Under the pieces are notes generated by a model that saw nothing but the letters and a program-made list of their open reading frames with translations, had not been told where the DNA came from and searched no databases. Of a stretch of 64,000 bases of DNA, positions 49,623 through 63,826 are shown one piece after another (within the stretch, counting starts at the first letter, position 1; every line of letters starts with the position of its first letter). Origin of the DNA: Danio rerio. Taxonomy: Eukaryota > Chordata > Actinopteri > Cypriniformes > Danionidae. The translations under genes and the position numbers were made by a program. The stretch spans positions 14,061,501 to 14,125,500 of the forward strand of contig NC_133200.1 of the NCBI RefSeq assembly GCF_049306965.1, in the 5' to 3' direction.

Positions 49623-51877
49623 TTAAAGCTGCAAGCAGCGATGATAGGGACCTCGCACCCGGGCTCACCGCCGCCCGGTGACCTTACGATGACAGAGAAC
49701 AGCGAACAATATTAATTTAAGCCAATAAATTAAAAAAATCTAAGAAAATCACAATTTATGCCAAACCTCCTCCTCTCAGCAGGTGGCGCTATGACTGTAA
49801 CTCAAGATTGGCATGTAGATGTCACCAGGAGAGGAATCTTATCAACCATGTGAAGTTTCAGGCAGATCGAACATTGTTTAGCTGAGTTATAAGCCAAACT
49901 GCCTTTTGTCAGCAGGTGGCGCTACGACAGACTCAATGTTGTTATGTAGATGTGTTCAGGAGAGGACTTTTATCAACCATGTGAACTTTCAGGCAGATCG
50001 GACTTTGTGTGGTTGAGTTATAATGCAAACTACCATCTGCCAGCAGGTGGCGCTATAACTGTGACTTAAGATTGGCATGTAGATGCCTTCAGTAATGGAA
50101 TTTAATCAACCATGTGAAGTTTCAGGCAGATCGGATGTTGTTTGGCTGAGTTATAAGCCTCTCTACCTTCTGCCAGCAGGTGGCGTTATGACTGACTCAT
50201 TACTGTTTTGGTGATGTGTTCAGAAGAGGACTTTTATGAGCCATGTGAAGTTTCAGGCTGATCTGACTTTGTGTGGTTGAGATAAGGACTTCCTGTTCCA
50301 CGGCGAAGTGTTGAGGTTTGTTATGCCGCCACGGACACGCCCCTCTGCAAAGACTCTAGATCTTGACAATATGTCATCACTTAAGCTTTCAGATAACAAC
50401 CCACCAAACTTGGTGCTGATACAAAAAAAAATAGTGGGAGGAGTTTATTACTCTGTAAATCATGACATTTCCTGTGGCCAGCAGGTGGCGCTATAACTGT
50501 ATCTGGATATTGGCATGTAAACGTGTTCTGGTCTGGACTCTTATTAAACATGTGAATTTTGAGGCAGATCGGATAATGCATGCCTAAGTTATAATGACTT
50601 CCGGTTTTGTGGCGAATCGTCAAAGTTTGCGGGGCCGCCACGGACACGCCCATCGACAAAAACTATAAAGCTCCGCAATTTAACATCGCCAAGGCCTTTA
50701 GATGACAAAACCCAATTTTGGTGTCGATAGCATAAAATCCCTAGGAGGAGTTCGTTAAGATACAACGCCTGGAAATGGCAAAAATGCCACTTTTTTGCAG
50801 CAGGAAGTTAAAAATATCCGACTTCCTGTTGGGTTTGAGATATGGCTCCAAGAGACTTTTTTGTATGTTTTGGAGTGTTTGAGGTGTGTGCCAATTTTCG
50901 CGCATGTGCGTGATTCGTAGATCAGGGGCTCGTCCGTTTAATTTTTCTAGGTGGCGCTGTCGAGTCATTTTGCCACGCCCACTTCAATATTGTTATGTGG
51001 ATGTGTTCAAGAGATGACGTATATCAACCATATGAAGTTTCAGGCTGATCAGACTTTGTGTGGTTGAGTTATGAGGACTTCCTGTTCCTTGGCGAAGCGT
51101 TGAGGTTTGTCATGCCGCCACGGACACACCCCTCTGCAAAAACTCTAGATCTTTACAATATATCACCGATAGAGCTTTCAGATGACACCACTCAATTTTG
51201 GTGCTGATACCATAAAATTTGTGGGAGGAGTTTGTTACAGTGTAAAACATGTCATTTCCTGTGGCCAGTAGGTGGCGCTATTTCTGTATCTGGATATTGG
51301 CATGTAAACGTGTTCAGGTCAGGACTCTTATCAAACGTGTGATTTTTGAGGCAGATCGGGTAATGCATGCCTGAGTTATAACGACTTCCTGTTTTGTGGC
51401 GAATCGTCAAAGTTTGCGAGGCCGCCACGGACACGCCCATCGACGAAAACTCTAAAGCTTCGCAATTTAACATCGCCAAGGCCTTTAGATGACAAAACCC
51501 AATTTTGGTGTCGATCGGATAAAATCCCTAGGAGGAGTTCGTTAAAATACAACGCCTGGAAATGGCAAAAACGCCACTTTTTCGCCGCAGGAAGTCAAAA
51601 ATATCTGACTTCCTGTTGGGTTTGAGATATGGCTCCAAGAGACTTTTTCGTATGTTTTGGCGTGTTTGAGGTGTGTGCCAATTTTCGTGCATGTGTGTGA
51701 TTCGTGGATCGGGGGCTCGTCCGTTTAATTTTCCTAGGTGGCGCTGTCGAGTCATTTTGCCACGCCCACTTCCGAGACCCATATCAACCTGCTATTTACA
51801 CCGGGTTTGGTGTGTGTGCAAATTTTCATGAGTTTTCGGGCATGTTTAGACCCTCAAAAGTGCCCCGATAGGGGGCG

Positions 51878-51920
<43 letters not shown>

Positions 51921-51970
51921 CGGAGCAATTCCAATAGGGCCTACGCACCGTTTCGGTGCTCGGTCCCTAA
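49623..51970 (+). repeat. Array unit 7
   Basis: Two modules, tail type a, cap present. The front half is a close copy of unit 1. Confidence 0.9.
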
Positions 51971-54437
51971 TTAAAGCTGCAAGCAGCGATGATAGGGACC
52001 TCGCACCCGGGCTCACCGCCGCCTGGTGACCTTACGATGACAGAGAACAGCGAACAATATTAATTTAAGCCAATATATAAAAAAAAGATCTAAGAGAATC
52101 ACAGATTTATGCCAAACTTCCTCCTGTCAGCAGGTGGCGCTATAACTGTGACTTAAGATTGGCATGTAGATGTCTTCCGGAGAGGAATCTTATCAACCAT
52201 GTGAAGTTTCAGGCACATGGGACATTGTGTGGCTGAGTTATAAGCCAAACTACCTTCTGCCAGCAGGTGGCGTTATGACTGACTCAATATTGTTATGTGG
52301 ATGTGTTCAGGAGCGGACTTTTATCAACCATGTGAAGTTTCAGGCAGATCAGAGATTGTGTGGAGACTGTGTTTTAAGACAAACTACATTCTGCCAGCAG
52401 GTGGCGCTATGAAAGACTCAATATTATTATGTAGATGTGTTTAGGAGAGGACTTTCATCAACCATGTGACATTTTAGGCAGATCTGACATTGTGTGGCCG
52501 AGTTACAAGCCAAAATTTCTTCTGCCAGCAGGTGGCGCTATGACTCTGACTCAATATTATTATGTAGATGTGCTCAAGAGAGGACTTTCATCAACCATGT
52601 GAAGTTTCAGGCAGATCAGACATTGTGTGGCCGAGTTACAAGCCAAACTACCTTCTGCCAGCAGGTGGCGCTATGACTGACTCAATATTGTTATGTGGAT
52701 GTGTTCAGGAGAGGACTTTTATCAATCATTTGAAGTTTTAGGCAGATCAGACATTGTGTGTTTGAGTTATAAGGAATTCCTGTTCCATGGCGAAGCGTTG
52801 AGGTTTGTCATGCCGCCACGGACACGCCCTTCTGCAAAATCTCTAGATCTTCACAATATATCATTGCTAGAGCTTTCAAATAACATAGCTCAAATTTGGT
52901 GCTGATATAATAAAGTTTGCGGAAGGAGTATATTACAATGTAAAACGTCATTTCCTGTGGCCAGCAGGTGGCGCTATAACTCTATCCGGATATCATTATA
53001 CAAACGTATTCAGGTCAGGACTGTTATCAAATGTGTGAATTTTGAGGCAGATCGGATAAAGCATGCCTGAGTTATAACGACTTCCTGTTTTGTGGCGAAT
53101 CGTCAAAGTTTGCGAGGCCGCCACGGACACGCCCATCGACGAAAACTCTAAAGCTTCGCAATTTAACATCGCCAAGGCCTTTAGATGACAAAACCTAATT
53201 TTGGTGTCGATCGGATAAAATCCCTAGGAGGAGTTCGTTAAAATACAACGCCTGAAAATGGCAAAAACGCCACTTTTTCACCGCAGGAAGTCAAAAATAT
53301 CCAACTTCCTGTTGGGTTTGAGATATGGCTCCAAGAGACTTTTTCGTATGTTTTGGCGTGTTTGAGGTGTGTGCCAATTTTCGTGCATGTGCGTGATTCG
53401 TAGATCAGGGGCTCGTCCGTTTAATTTTTATAGGTGGCGCTGTCGAGTCATTTTGCCACGCCCACTTCATTATTGTTATGTGGATGTGTTCAGGAGAAGA
53501 CTTTTATCAACCATGTGAAGTTTTAGGCAGATCGGACATTGTGTGGTTGAGTTATAAGGACTTCCTGTTCCATGGCGAAGCGTTGAGGTTTGTCATGCCG
53601 CCACGGACACGCCCCTCTGCGAAAACTCTAGATCTCCACAATATATCATTGCTAGGGCTTTCAGATAACACCACCCAATTTTGGTGCTGATACGATAAAA
53701 TTTGTGGGAGGAGTTTGTTACACCGTAAAACATGTCATTTCCTGTGGCCAGCAGGTGGCGCTGTAACTGTATCTGGATATTGGCATGTAAACGTGTTCAG
53801 GTCAGGACTGTTATTAAACGTGTGAATTTTGAGGCAGATCGGATAATGCATGCCTGAGTTATAACAACTTTCTGTTTTGTGGCGAATCATCAAAGTTTGC
53901 GAGGCCGCCACAGACACGCCCATCGACGAAAACTCAAAAGCTTCGCAATTTAACATCACCAAGGCCTTTAGATGACAAAACCTAATTTTGGTGTTGATCG
54001 GATAAAATCCCTAGGAGGAGTTCGTTAAAATACAACGCCTGAAAATGGCAAAAACGCCACTTTTTCGCCGCAGGAAGTTAAAAATATCCGACTTCCTGTT
54101 GGGTTTGAGATATGGCTCCAAGAGACTTTTTCGTATGTTTTGGTTTGTTTGAGGTGTGTGCCAATTTTCGTGCATGTGCGTGATTCGTATATCGGGGGCT
54201 CGTCCGTTTAATTTTTCTAGGTGGCGCTGTCGAGTCATTTTGCCACGCCCACTTCCGAAGGCCATAAAAAACGTAAATTTTCGCCACTTCTGAGGCGTGT
54301 GCAAAGTTGCGTGAGTTTTCGGGCTTGTTTAGCCCCTCAAAATCGCGATTCATTGGAGAGAAGAATAATAATAATAATAATAAACGGAGCAATTCCAATA
54401 GGGCCTACGCACCGTTTCGGTGCTCGGTCCCTAATAA
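51971..54437 (+). repeat. Array unit 8
   Basis: Five minirepeats, two modules, tail type b, cap present. Its front matches units 2 and 10. Confidence 0.9.
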
Positions 54438-56716
54438 TTAAAGCTGCAAGCAGCGATGATAGGGACCTCGCACCCGGGCTCACCACCGCCCGGTGGCCTC
54501 AGGACGACAGAGAACAGCGAACAATAATATTTAAGCCGATACATATAAAGAAGCCGAGAAAATCACACATTTATGCCAAACTTCCTCCTGTCAGCAGGTG
54601 GCGCTATGACTGTGACTCAAGATATGTAAGGTATGTAGATGCCTTCAGTAGAGGAATCTTATCAACCATGTGAATTTTCAGGCAGGTCGGACGTTGTTTG
54701 GCTGAGTTATAAGCCAAACTTCCTGTTGCCAGCAGGTGGCGCTTTGACTGTGTTAATGTTGATATGTTGATGTCTTCAGAAGAGGATTTTAATCAACCAT
54801 GTGAAGTTTCAGGCAGATTAGACATTGTGGGGCTGAGTTGTAAGCAAAACTACCTTCTGCCAGCAGGTGGCGCTACGACAGACTCAATATTGTTATGTGG
54901 ATGTATTCAGGAGAGGACTTTTATTCACCATGTTAAGTTTCACGCTGATCGGACATTGTGTGGTTGAGTTATAAGGCAAAATTCCTTCCGTCACTAGGTG
55001 GCGCTATGACTGACTCAATATTGGCATGCATATGTGTTCAGGAGAGGACTTTTATCAAGCATGTGAAGTTTCAGGCTGATCGGAAATTGTGTGGTTGAGT
55101 TATAAGCATTTCCTGTTCCATGGCGAAGCGTTGAGGTTTGTCATGCCACAACGGACACGCCTTTCTGCGAAAACTCTAGATATTCACAATATATCATCGC
55201 TAGAGCTTTCAGATGACACCACCCAAATTTGGTGCTGATACTATAACATTTGTGAGAGGAGTTCATTACAGTGTAAAACATGTCATTTCCTGTGGCCAGC
55301 AGGTGGCGCTATAACTGTAACTGGATATCGGCATGTAAACGTGTTCAGGTCAGGACTCTTATTAAACGTGTGAATTTTGAGGCAGATCGGGTGATGCATG
55401 CCTGAATTATAATGACTTCCTGTTTTGTGGCGAATCGTCAAGGTTTGCGAGGCCGCCATGGACACACCCATCGACGAAAACTCTAAAGCTTCGCAATTTA
55501 ACATCGCCAAGTTCTTTAGATGATAAAACCCAATTTTGGTGTCGATTGGATAAAATCCCTAGGAGGAGTTCGTTAAAATACAACGCCTGGAAATAGCAAA
55601 AACGCCACTTATTCGCCGCAGGAAGTTAAAAATATCCGACTTCCTGTTGGGTTTGAGATATGGCTCCAAGATACTTTTTCGTATGTTTTGGCGTGTTTGA
55701 GGTGTTTGCCAATTTTCGTGCATGTGCGTGATTCGTAGATCGGGGGCTCGTCCGTTTAATTTTTATAGGTGGCGCTGTCGAGTAATTTTGCCACGCCCAC
55801 TTCATTATTGTTATGAGGATGTGTTCAGGAGAGGACTTTTATCAACCATCTGAAGTTTCAGGCAGATCGGACATTGTGTGGTTGAGTTATAAGGACTTCC
55901 TGTTCCATGGCGAAGCGTTGAGGTTTGTCATGCCGCCACGGACACGCCCCTCTGCGAAAACTCTAGATCTTCACAATATATCATCGCTAGGGCTTCCAAA
56001 TAACACAACCCAAATTTGGTGCTGATACGAAAAAATTTGTGGGAGGAGTTTGTTACGATGTAAATCATGTCATTTCCTGTGGCCAGCAGGTGGCGCTATA
56101 ACTTTAACTGGATATCGGCATGTAAACGTGTTCAGGTCAGGACTCTCATCAAACATGTGAATTTTGAGGCAGATCAGATAATGCATGCCTGAGTTATAAC
56201 GACTTCCTGTTTTGTGGCGAATCGTCAAAGTTTGCGAGGCCGCCACGGACACGCCCATCGACGAAAACTCTAAAGCTTCGCAATTTAACATCGCCAAGGC
56301 CTTTAGATGACAAAACCCAATTTTGGTGTCGATCGGATAAAATCCCTAGGAGGAGTTCGTTAAAATACAACACCTGGAAATGGCAAAAACGCCACTTTTT
56401 CGCCGCAGGAAGTTAAAAATATCTGACTTCCTGTTGGGTTTGAGATATGGCTCCAAGAGACTTTTTCGTATGTTTTGGCATGTTTGAGGTGTGTGCCGAT
56501 TTTCGTGCATGTGCGTGATTCATATATTGGGGGCTCGTCCGTTTAATTTTTCTAGGTGGCGCTGTCGAGTCATTTTGCCACGCCCACTGCCGAGACCCAT
56601 ATCAACCTGCTATTTACACCGGGTTTGGTGTGTGTGCAAATTTTCATGAGTTTTCGGGCATGTTTAGACCCTCAAAAGTGCCCCGATAGGGGGCGGAATA
56701 ATAATAATAATAATAA
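54438..56716 (+). repeat. Array unit 9
   Basis: Two modules, tail type a, no cap. Several minirepeats are more diverged than elsewhere (for example CACTAGGTGGCGC near 54990). Confidence 0.9.
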
Positions 56717-58997
56717 TTAAAGCTGCAAGCAGCGATGATAGGGACCTCGCACCCGGGCTCACCGCCGCCCGGTGACCTTACGATGACAGAGAACAGCGAA
56801 CAATAATAATTTAAGCCAATATATAAAAAAAAGATCTAAGAGAATCACAGATTTATGCCAAACTTCCTCCTGTCAGCAGGTGGCGCTATAACTGTGACTT
56901 AAGATTGGCATGTAGATGTCTTCCGGAGAGGAATCTTATCAACCATGTGAAGTTTCAGGCACATGGGACATTGTGTGGCTGAGTTATAAGCCAAACTACC
57001 TTCTGCCAGCAGGTGGCGTTATGACTGACTCAATATTGTTATGTGGATGTGTTCAGGAGCGGACTTTTATCAACCATGTGAAGTTTCAGGCAGATCAGAG
57101 ATTGTGTGGAGATTGTGTTTTAAGACAAACTACATTCTGCCAGCAGGTGGCGCTATGAAAGACTCAATATTATTATGTAGATGTGTTTAGGAGAGGACTT
57201 TCATCAACCATGTGACATTTTAGGCAGATCTGACATTGTGTGGCCGAGTTACAAGCCAAAATTTCTTCTGCCAGCAGGTGGCGCTATGACTCTGACTCAA
57301 TATTATTATGTAGATGTGCTCAAGAGAGGACTTTCATCAACCATGTGAAGTTTCAGGCAGATCAGACATTGTGTGGTTGAGTTATAAGAAATTCCTGTTC
57401 CATGGCGAAGCGTTGAGGTTTGTCATGCCACCACATACACGCCCCTCTGCAAAAACTCTAGATCTTCACAATATATCATCGCTAGAGCTTTCAGATGACA
57501 CCACTCTATTTTGGTGCTGATACGGGAAAGTTTGTGGGAGGAGTTTGTTACAGTGTCAAACATGTCATTTCCTGTGGCCAGCAGGTGGCGCTATAACTGT
57601 AACTGGATATCGGCACGTAAACCTGATCAGGTCAGGACTGTTATTAAATGTGTGAATTTTGAGGCAGATCGAATATTGCATGCCTGAGTTATAAAGACTT
57701 CCTGTTTTTTGGCGAGTCATCAAAGTTCGCGAGGCCGCCACGGACACGCCCATCGATGAAAACTCTAAAGCTTCGCAATTTAACATCACCAAGGCTTTAA
57801 GATGACAAAACCCAATTTTGGTGTTTATCAGATAAAATCCCTAGGAGGAGTTCGTTAAAATACAATGCCTGAAAATGGCAAAAGCGCCACTTTTTCGACA
57901 CAGGAAGTTAAAAATATCCGACTTCCTGTTGGGTTTGAGATATGGCTCCAAGAGACTTTTTCGTATGTTTTGCCATGTTTAAGGTGTGTGCCAATTTTTG
58001 TGCATTTGCGTGATTCGTAGATCGGGGGCTCGTCCGTTTAATTTTTCTAGGTGGCGCTGTCGAGTCATTTTGCCACGCCCACTTCAATATTGTTATGTGG
58101 ATGTGTTCAAGAGATGACGTTTATCAACCATGTGAAGTTTCAGGCAGATCGAACATTGTGTGGTTGAGTTATAAGGACTTTCTGTTCCATGGCGAAGCGT
58201 TGAGGTTTGTCATACCGCCATGGACACGCCCCTCTGCGAAAACTCTAGATCTTCACAATATATCATCGCTAGAGCTTTCAGATAACACCACTCAATTTTG
58301 GTGTTGATACGATAAAATTTGTGGGAGGAGTTTATAACTCCGTAAATCATGTCATTTCCTGTGACCAGCAGGTGGCGCTATAACTGTATCTGGATATCGG
58401 CATGTAAACGTGTTCAGGTCAGGACGCTTATCAAGCGTATGAATTTTGAGGCAGATCTGATAATGCATGCCTGAGTTATAACGACTTCCTCTTTTGTGGC
58501 GAATCGTCAAAGTTTGTGAGGCCGCCACGGACACGCCCATCGATGAAAACTCTAAAGCTTTGCAATTTAACATCGCCAAGGCCTTTAGATGATAAAACCC
58601 AATTTTGGTGTTGATCGGATAAAATCCCTAGGAGGAGTTCGTTAAAATACAACGCCTGGAAATGGCAAAAACGCCACTTTTTCGCCGCAGGAAGTCAAAA
58701 ATATCCGACTTCCTGTTGGGTTTGAGATATGGCTCCAAGAGACTTTTTCGTATGTTTTGGTGTGTTTGAGGTGTGTGCCAATTTTCGTGCATGTGCATGA
58801 TTTGTATATCGGGGGCTCGTCCGTTTAATTTTTCTAGGTGGCGCTGTCGAGTCATTTTGCCACGCCCACTTCCGAAGCCCATAATAAACGTAAATTTTCG
58901 CCACTTCTGAGGCGTGTGCAAAGTTGCGTGAGTTTTCGGGCATGTTTAGCCCCTCAAAACCGCGATTCATTCCGGACGAGAATAATAATAATAATAA
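56717..58997 (+). repeat. Array unit 10
   Basis: Four minirepeats, two modules, tail type b, no cap. Confidence 0.9.
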
Positions 58998-61257
58998 TTA
59001 AAGCTGCAAGCAGCGATGATAGGGACCTCGCACCCGGGCTCACCGCCGCCCGGTGACCTCACGATGACAGAGAACAGCGAACAATAATAATATAAGCCGA
59101 CATATATATAAAAAACCTAAGAAAAATACAGATTTATGCCAAACTTCCTCCTGTCAGCAGGTGGCGCTATACCTGTGACTCAAGATTGGCATGTAGATGT
59201 CTTCCGGAGAGGAATCTTATCAACCATGTGAAGTTTCAGGCACATGGGACATTTTGTGGCTGAGTTATAAGCCAAACTACCTTTTGCCAGCAGGTGGCGT
59301 TATGACTGACTCAATATTGTTATGGGGATGTGTTCAGGAGTGGACTTTTATCAAACATGTGAAGTTTCAGGCAGATCAGAGATTGTGTGAAGATTTTGTT
59401 ATAAGACAAACTACATTCTGCCAGCAGGTGGCGCTAATAAAAACTCAATATTATTATGTAGATGTGCTCAGGGGAGGACTTTCATCAACCATGTGAAGTT
59501 TCAGGCAGATCGGACATTGTGTGGCCGAGTTACAAGCCAAACTACCTTCTGCCAGCAGATGGCGCTATTACTGACTCAATATTGTTATGTAGATGTGTTC
59601 AGGAGAGGACTTTTATCAATCATGTGAAGTTTCAGGCAGATCGGACATTGTGTGGTAGAGTTATAAGGACTTCCTGTTCCATGGCGAAGCGTTGAGGTTT
59701 GTCATGCCACCACAGACACGCCCCTCTGCAAAAATTCTAGATCTTCACAATATATCATCGCTAGAGCTTTCAGATGACACCACTCTATTTTGGTGCTGAT
59801 ACAGGAAAGTTTGTGGTAGGAGTTTGTTATAGTGTCAAACATGTCATTTCCTGTGGCCAGCAGGTGGCGCTATTACTGTAACTGGATATCGGCACGTAAA
59901 CCTGTTCAGGTCAGGACTGTTATTAAATGTGTGAATTTTGAGGCAGATCTGATATTGCAAGCCTGAGTTATAACGACTTCCTGTTTTGTGGCGAATCATC
60001 AAAGTTTGCGAGGCCGCCATGGACACGCCCATCGACAAAAACTCTAAAGCTTCGCAATTTAACATCGCCAAGGCCTTTAGATGATAAAACCCAATTTTGG
60101 TGTCAATCGGATAAAATCCCTAGGAGGAGTTCGTTAAAATACAACGCCTGGAAATGGCAAAAATGCCACTTTTTCGCCGCAGGAAGTTAATAATATCTGA
60201 CTTCCTGTTGGGTTTGAGATATGGCTCCAAGAGACTTTTTCGTATGTTCTGGCATGTTTAAGGTGTGTGCCAATTTTCGTGCATGTGCGTGATTCGTAGC
60301 TCGGGGGCTCGTCCGTTTAATTTTTCTAGGTGGCGCTGTCGAGTCATTTTGCCACGCCCACTTCAATATTGTTATGTGAATGTGTTCAAGAGATGACGTT
60401 TATCAACCATGTGAAGTTTCAGGCAGATCGGACATTGTTTGGTTGAGTTATAAGGACTTCCTGTTCCATGGCGAAGCGTTGAGGTTTGTCATACCGCCAC
60501 GGACACACCCCTCTGCAAAAACTCTAGATCTTCACAATATATCATCGCTAGAGCTTTCAGATAACACCACCCAATTTTGGTGCTGATACGAAAAAATTTG
60601 TGGGAGGAGTTTATTACTCCGTAAATCATGTCATTTCCTGTGGCCAGCAAGTGGCGCTATAACTATATCTGGATATTGGCATGTAAACGTGTTCAGGTCA
60701 GGACGCTTATCAAGCGTGTGAATTTTGAGGCAGATCTGATAATGCATGCCTGAGTTATAACGACTTCCTGTTTTGTGGCGAATCATCAAAGTTTGCGAGG
60801 GCGCCACGGACACGCCCATCGACGAAAACTCTAAAGCTTCGCAATTTAACATCGCCAAGGCCTTTAGATGACAAAACCCAATTTTGGTGTCGATCGGATA
60901 AAATCCCTAGGAGGAGTTCGTTAAAATACAACGCCTGGAAATGGCAAAAACGCCACTTTTTCGCCACAGGAAGTTAAAAATATCCGACTTCCTGTTGGGT
61001 TTGAGATATGGCTCCAAGAGACTTTTTCGTATGGTTTGGCATGTTTGAGGTGTGTGCCAATTTTCATGCATGTGCGTGATTCGTGTATCGGGGGCTCGTC
61101 CGTTTAATTTTTCTAGGTGGCGCTGTCGAGTCATTTTGCCACGCCCACTTCCGAGACCCATATCAACCTGCTATTTACACCGCGTTTGGTGTGTGTGCAA
61201 ATTTTCATGAGTTTTCGGGCATGTTTAGACCCTCAAAAGTGCCCCGATAGGGGGCGG

Positions 61258-61290
<33 letters not shown>

Positions 61291-61340
61291 CGGAGCAATT
61301 CCAATAGGGCCTACGCACCGTTTCGGTGCTCGGTCCCTAA
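58998..61340 (+). repeat. Array unit 11
   Basis: Four minirepeats, two modules, tail type a, cap present. Two motif copies are altered (CAGATGGCGC, CAGCAAGTGGCGC). Confidence 0.9.
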
Positions 61341-63730
61341 TTAAAGCTGCAAGCAGCGATGATAGGGACCTCGCACTCGGGCTCACCGCCGCCCGGTGGC
61401 CTCAGGATGACAGAGAACAGCGAACAGTAATAATTTAAGCCGATATAATAAAAAAATCTGAGAAAATAACAGATTTATGCCAAATTTCCTCCTGTCAGCA
61501 GGTGGCGCTATAACTGTGAGTCACGATTGGCATGTAGATGTCTTCAGGAGAGGAATTTAATCAATCATGTGAAGTTTCAGGCAGATCGGACATTGTTTGG
61601 CTGAGTTATAAGCCAAACTGCCTTTTGTCAGCAGGTGGCGCTATGACAGACTCAATGTTGTTATGTAGATGTGTTCAGGAGAGGACTTTTATCAAACTTG
61701 TGAAGTTTCAGCCAGATCGGACTTTGTGTGGTTGAGTTATACTGCAAACTACCATCTGTCAGCAGGTGGCGCTATAACTGTGACTTAAGATTGGCATGTA
61801 GATGTCTTCCGGAGAGGAATCTTATCAACCATGTAAAGTTTCAGGCACATGGGACATTGTGTGGCTGAGTTATAAGCCAAACTACCGTCTGCCAGCAGGT
61901 GGCGTTATGATTGACTCAATATTATTATGTAGATGTGTTTTGGAGAGGACTTTCATCAACCATGTGACATTTTAGGCAGATCTGACATTGTGTGGCCGAG
62001 TTACAAGCCAAACTACCTTCTGCCAGCAGGTGGCGCTATGACTGACTCAATATTGTTATGTGGATGTGTTCAGGAGAGGACTTTTAACAATCATGTGAAG
62101 TTTCAGGCAGATCAGACATTGTGTGGTTGAGTTATAAGGAATTCCTGTTCCATGGCGAAGCGTTGAGGTTTGTCATGCCACCACAGACACGCCCCTCTTG
62201 CAAAAACTCTAGATCTTCACAATATATCATCGCTAGAGCTTTCAGATGACTTCACTCTATTTTGGTGCTGATACGGGAAAGTTTGTGGGAGGAGTTTGTT
62301 AGAGTGTCAAACATGTCATTTCCTGTGGCCAGCAGGTGGCGCTATAACTGTACCTGGATGTCGGCACGTAAACCTGATCAGGTCAGGACTGTTATTAAAT
62401 GTGTGAATTCTGAGGCAGATCGAATATTGCATGCCAGAGTTATAATGACTTCCTGTTTTGTGGCGAATCATCAAAGTTTGCGAGGCCGCCACGGACACGC
62501 TCATCGATGAAAACTCTAAAGCTTCGCAATCTAACATCACCAAGGCTTTAAGATGACAAAACTCAATTTTGGTGTTTATCAGATAAAATCCCTAGGAGGA
62601 GTTTGTTAAAATACAACGCCTGGAAATGGCAAAAGCGCCACTTTTTCGCCAGAGGAAGTTAAAAATATCCGACTTCCTGTTGGGTTTGAGATATGGCTCC
62701 AAGAGACTTTTTCGTATGTTTTGCCATGTTTGAGGTGTGTGCCAATTTTTGTGCATGTGTGTGATTCGTAGATCGGGGGCTCGTCCATTTAATTTTTCTA
62801 GGTGGCGCTGTCGAGTCATTTTGCCACGCCCACTTCAATATTGTTATGTGGATGTGTTCAAGAGATGACGTTTATCAACCATGTGAAGTTTCAGGCAGAT
62901 CGGACATTGTGTGGTTGTGTTATAAGGACTTCCTGTTCCATGGCGAAGCGTTGAGGTTTGTCATACCGCCACGGACACGCCCCTCTCCGAAAACTCTAGA
63001 TCTTCACAATATATCATCGCTAGAGCTTTCAGATGACACCACTCAATTTTGGTGTTGATACGATAAAATTTGTGGGAGGAGTTTATGATTCCGTAAATCA
63101 TGTCATTTCCTGTGGCCAGCAGGTGGCGCTGTAACTGTATCTGGATATTGGCATGTAAACGTGTTCAGGTTAGGACGCTTATCAATCGTATGAATTTTGA
63201 GGCAGATCGGATAATGCATGCCTGAGTTATAACGACTTCCTGTTTTGTGGCGAATCGTCAAAGTTTGCGAGGCCGCCACGGACACGCCCATCGATGAAAA
63301 CTCTAAAGCTTCGCAATTTACCATCGCCAAGGCCTTTAGATGACAAAACCCAATTTTGGTGTCGATCGGATAAAATCCCTAGGAGGAGTTCGTTAAAGTA
63401 CAACGCCTGGAAATGGCAAAAACGCCACTTTTTCGCCGCAGGAAGTAAAAAATATCCGACTTCCTGTTGGGTTTGAGATATGGCTCCAAGAGACTTTTTC
63501 GTATGTTTTGGCATGTTTGAGGTGTGTGCCAATTTTTGTGCATGTGCGTGATTCGTGGATCGGGGGCTCGTCCGTTTAATTTTTCTAGGTGGCGCTGTCG
63601 AGTCATTTTGCCACGCCCACTTCCGAAGCCCTTAACAAACGTAAATTTTCGCCACTTCTGAGGCGTGTGCAAAGTTGCGTGAGTTTTCGGGCATGTTTAG
63701 CCCCTCAAAATCGCGATTCATTCCGGAGGA

Positions 63731-63776
<46 letters not shown>

Positions 63777-63826
63777 CGGAGCAATTCCAATAGGGCCTAC
63801 GCACCGTTTCGGTGCTCGGTCCCTAA
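61341..63826 (+). repeat. Array unit 12
   Basis: Five minirepeats, two modules, tail type b with a long (AAT)n run, cap present. Confidence 0.9.
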
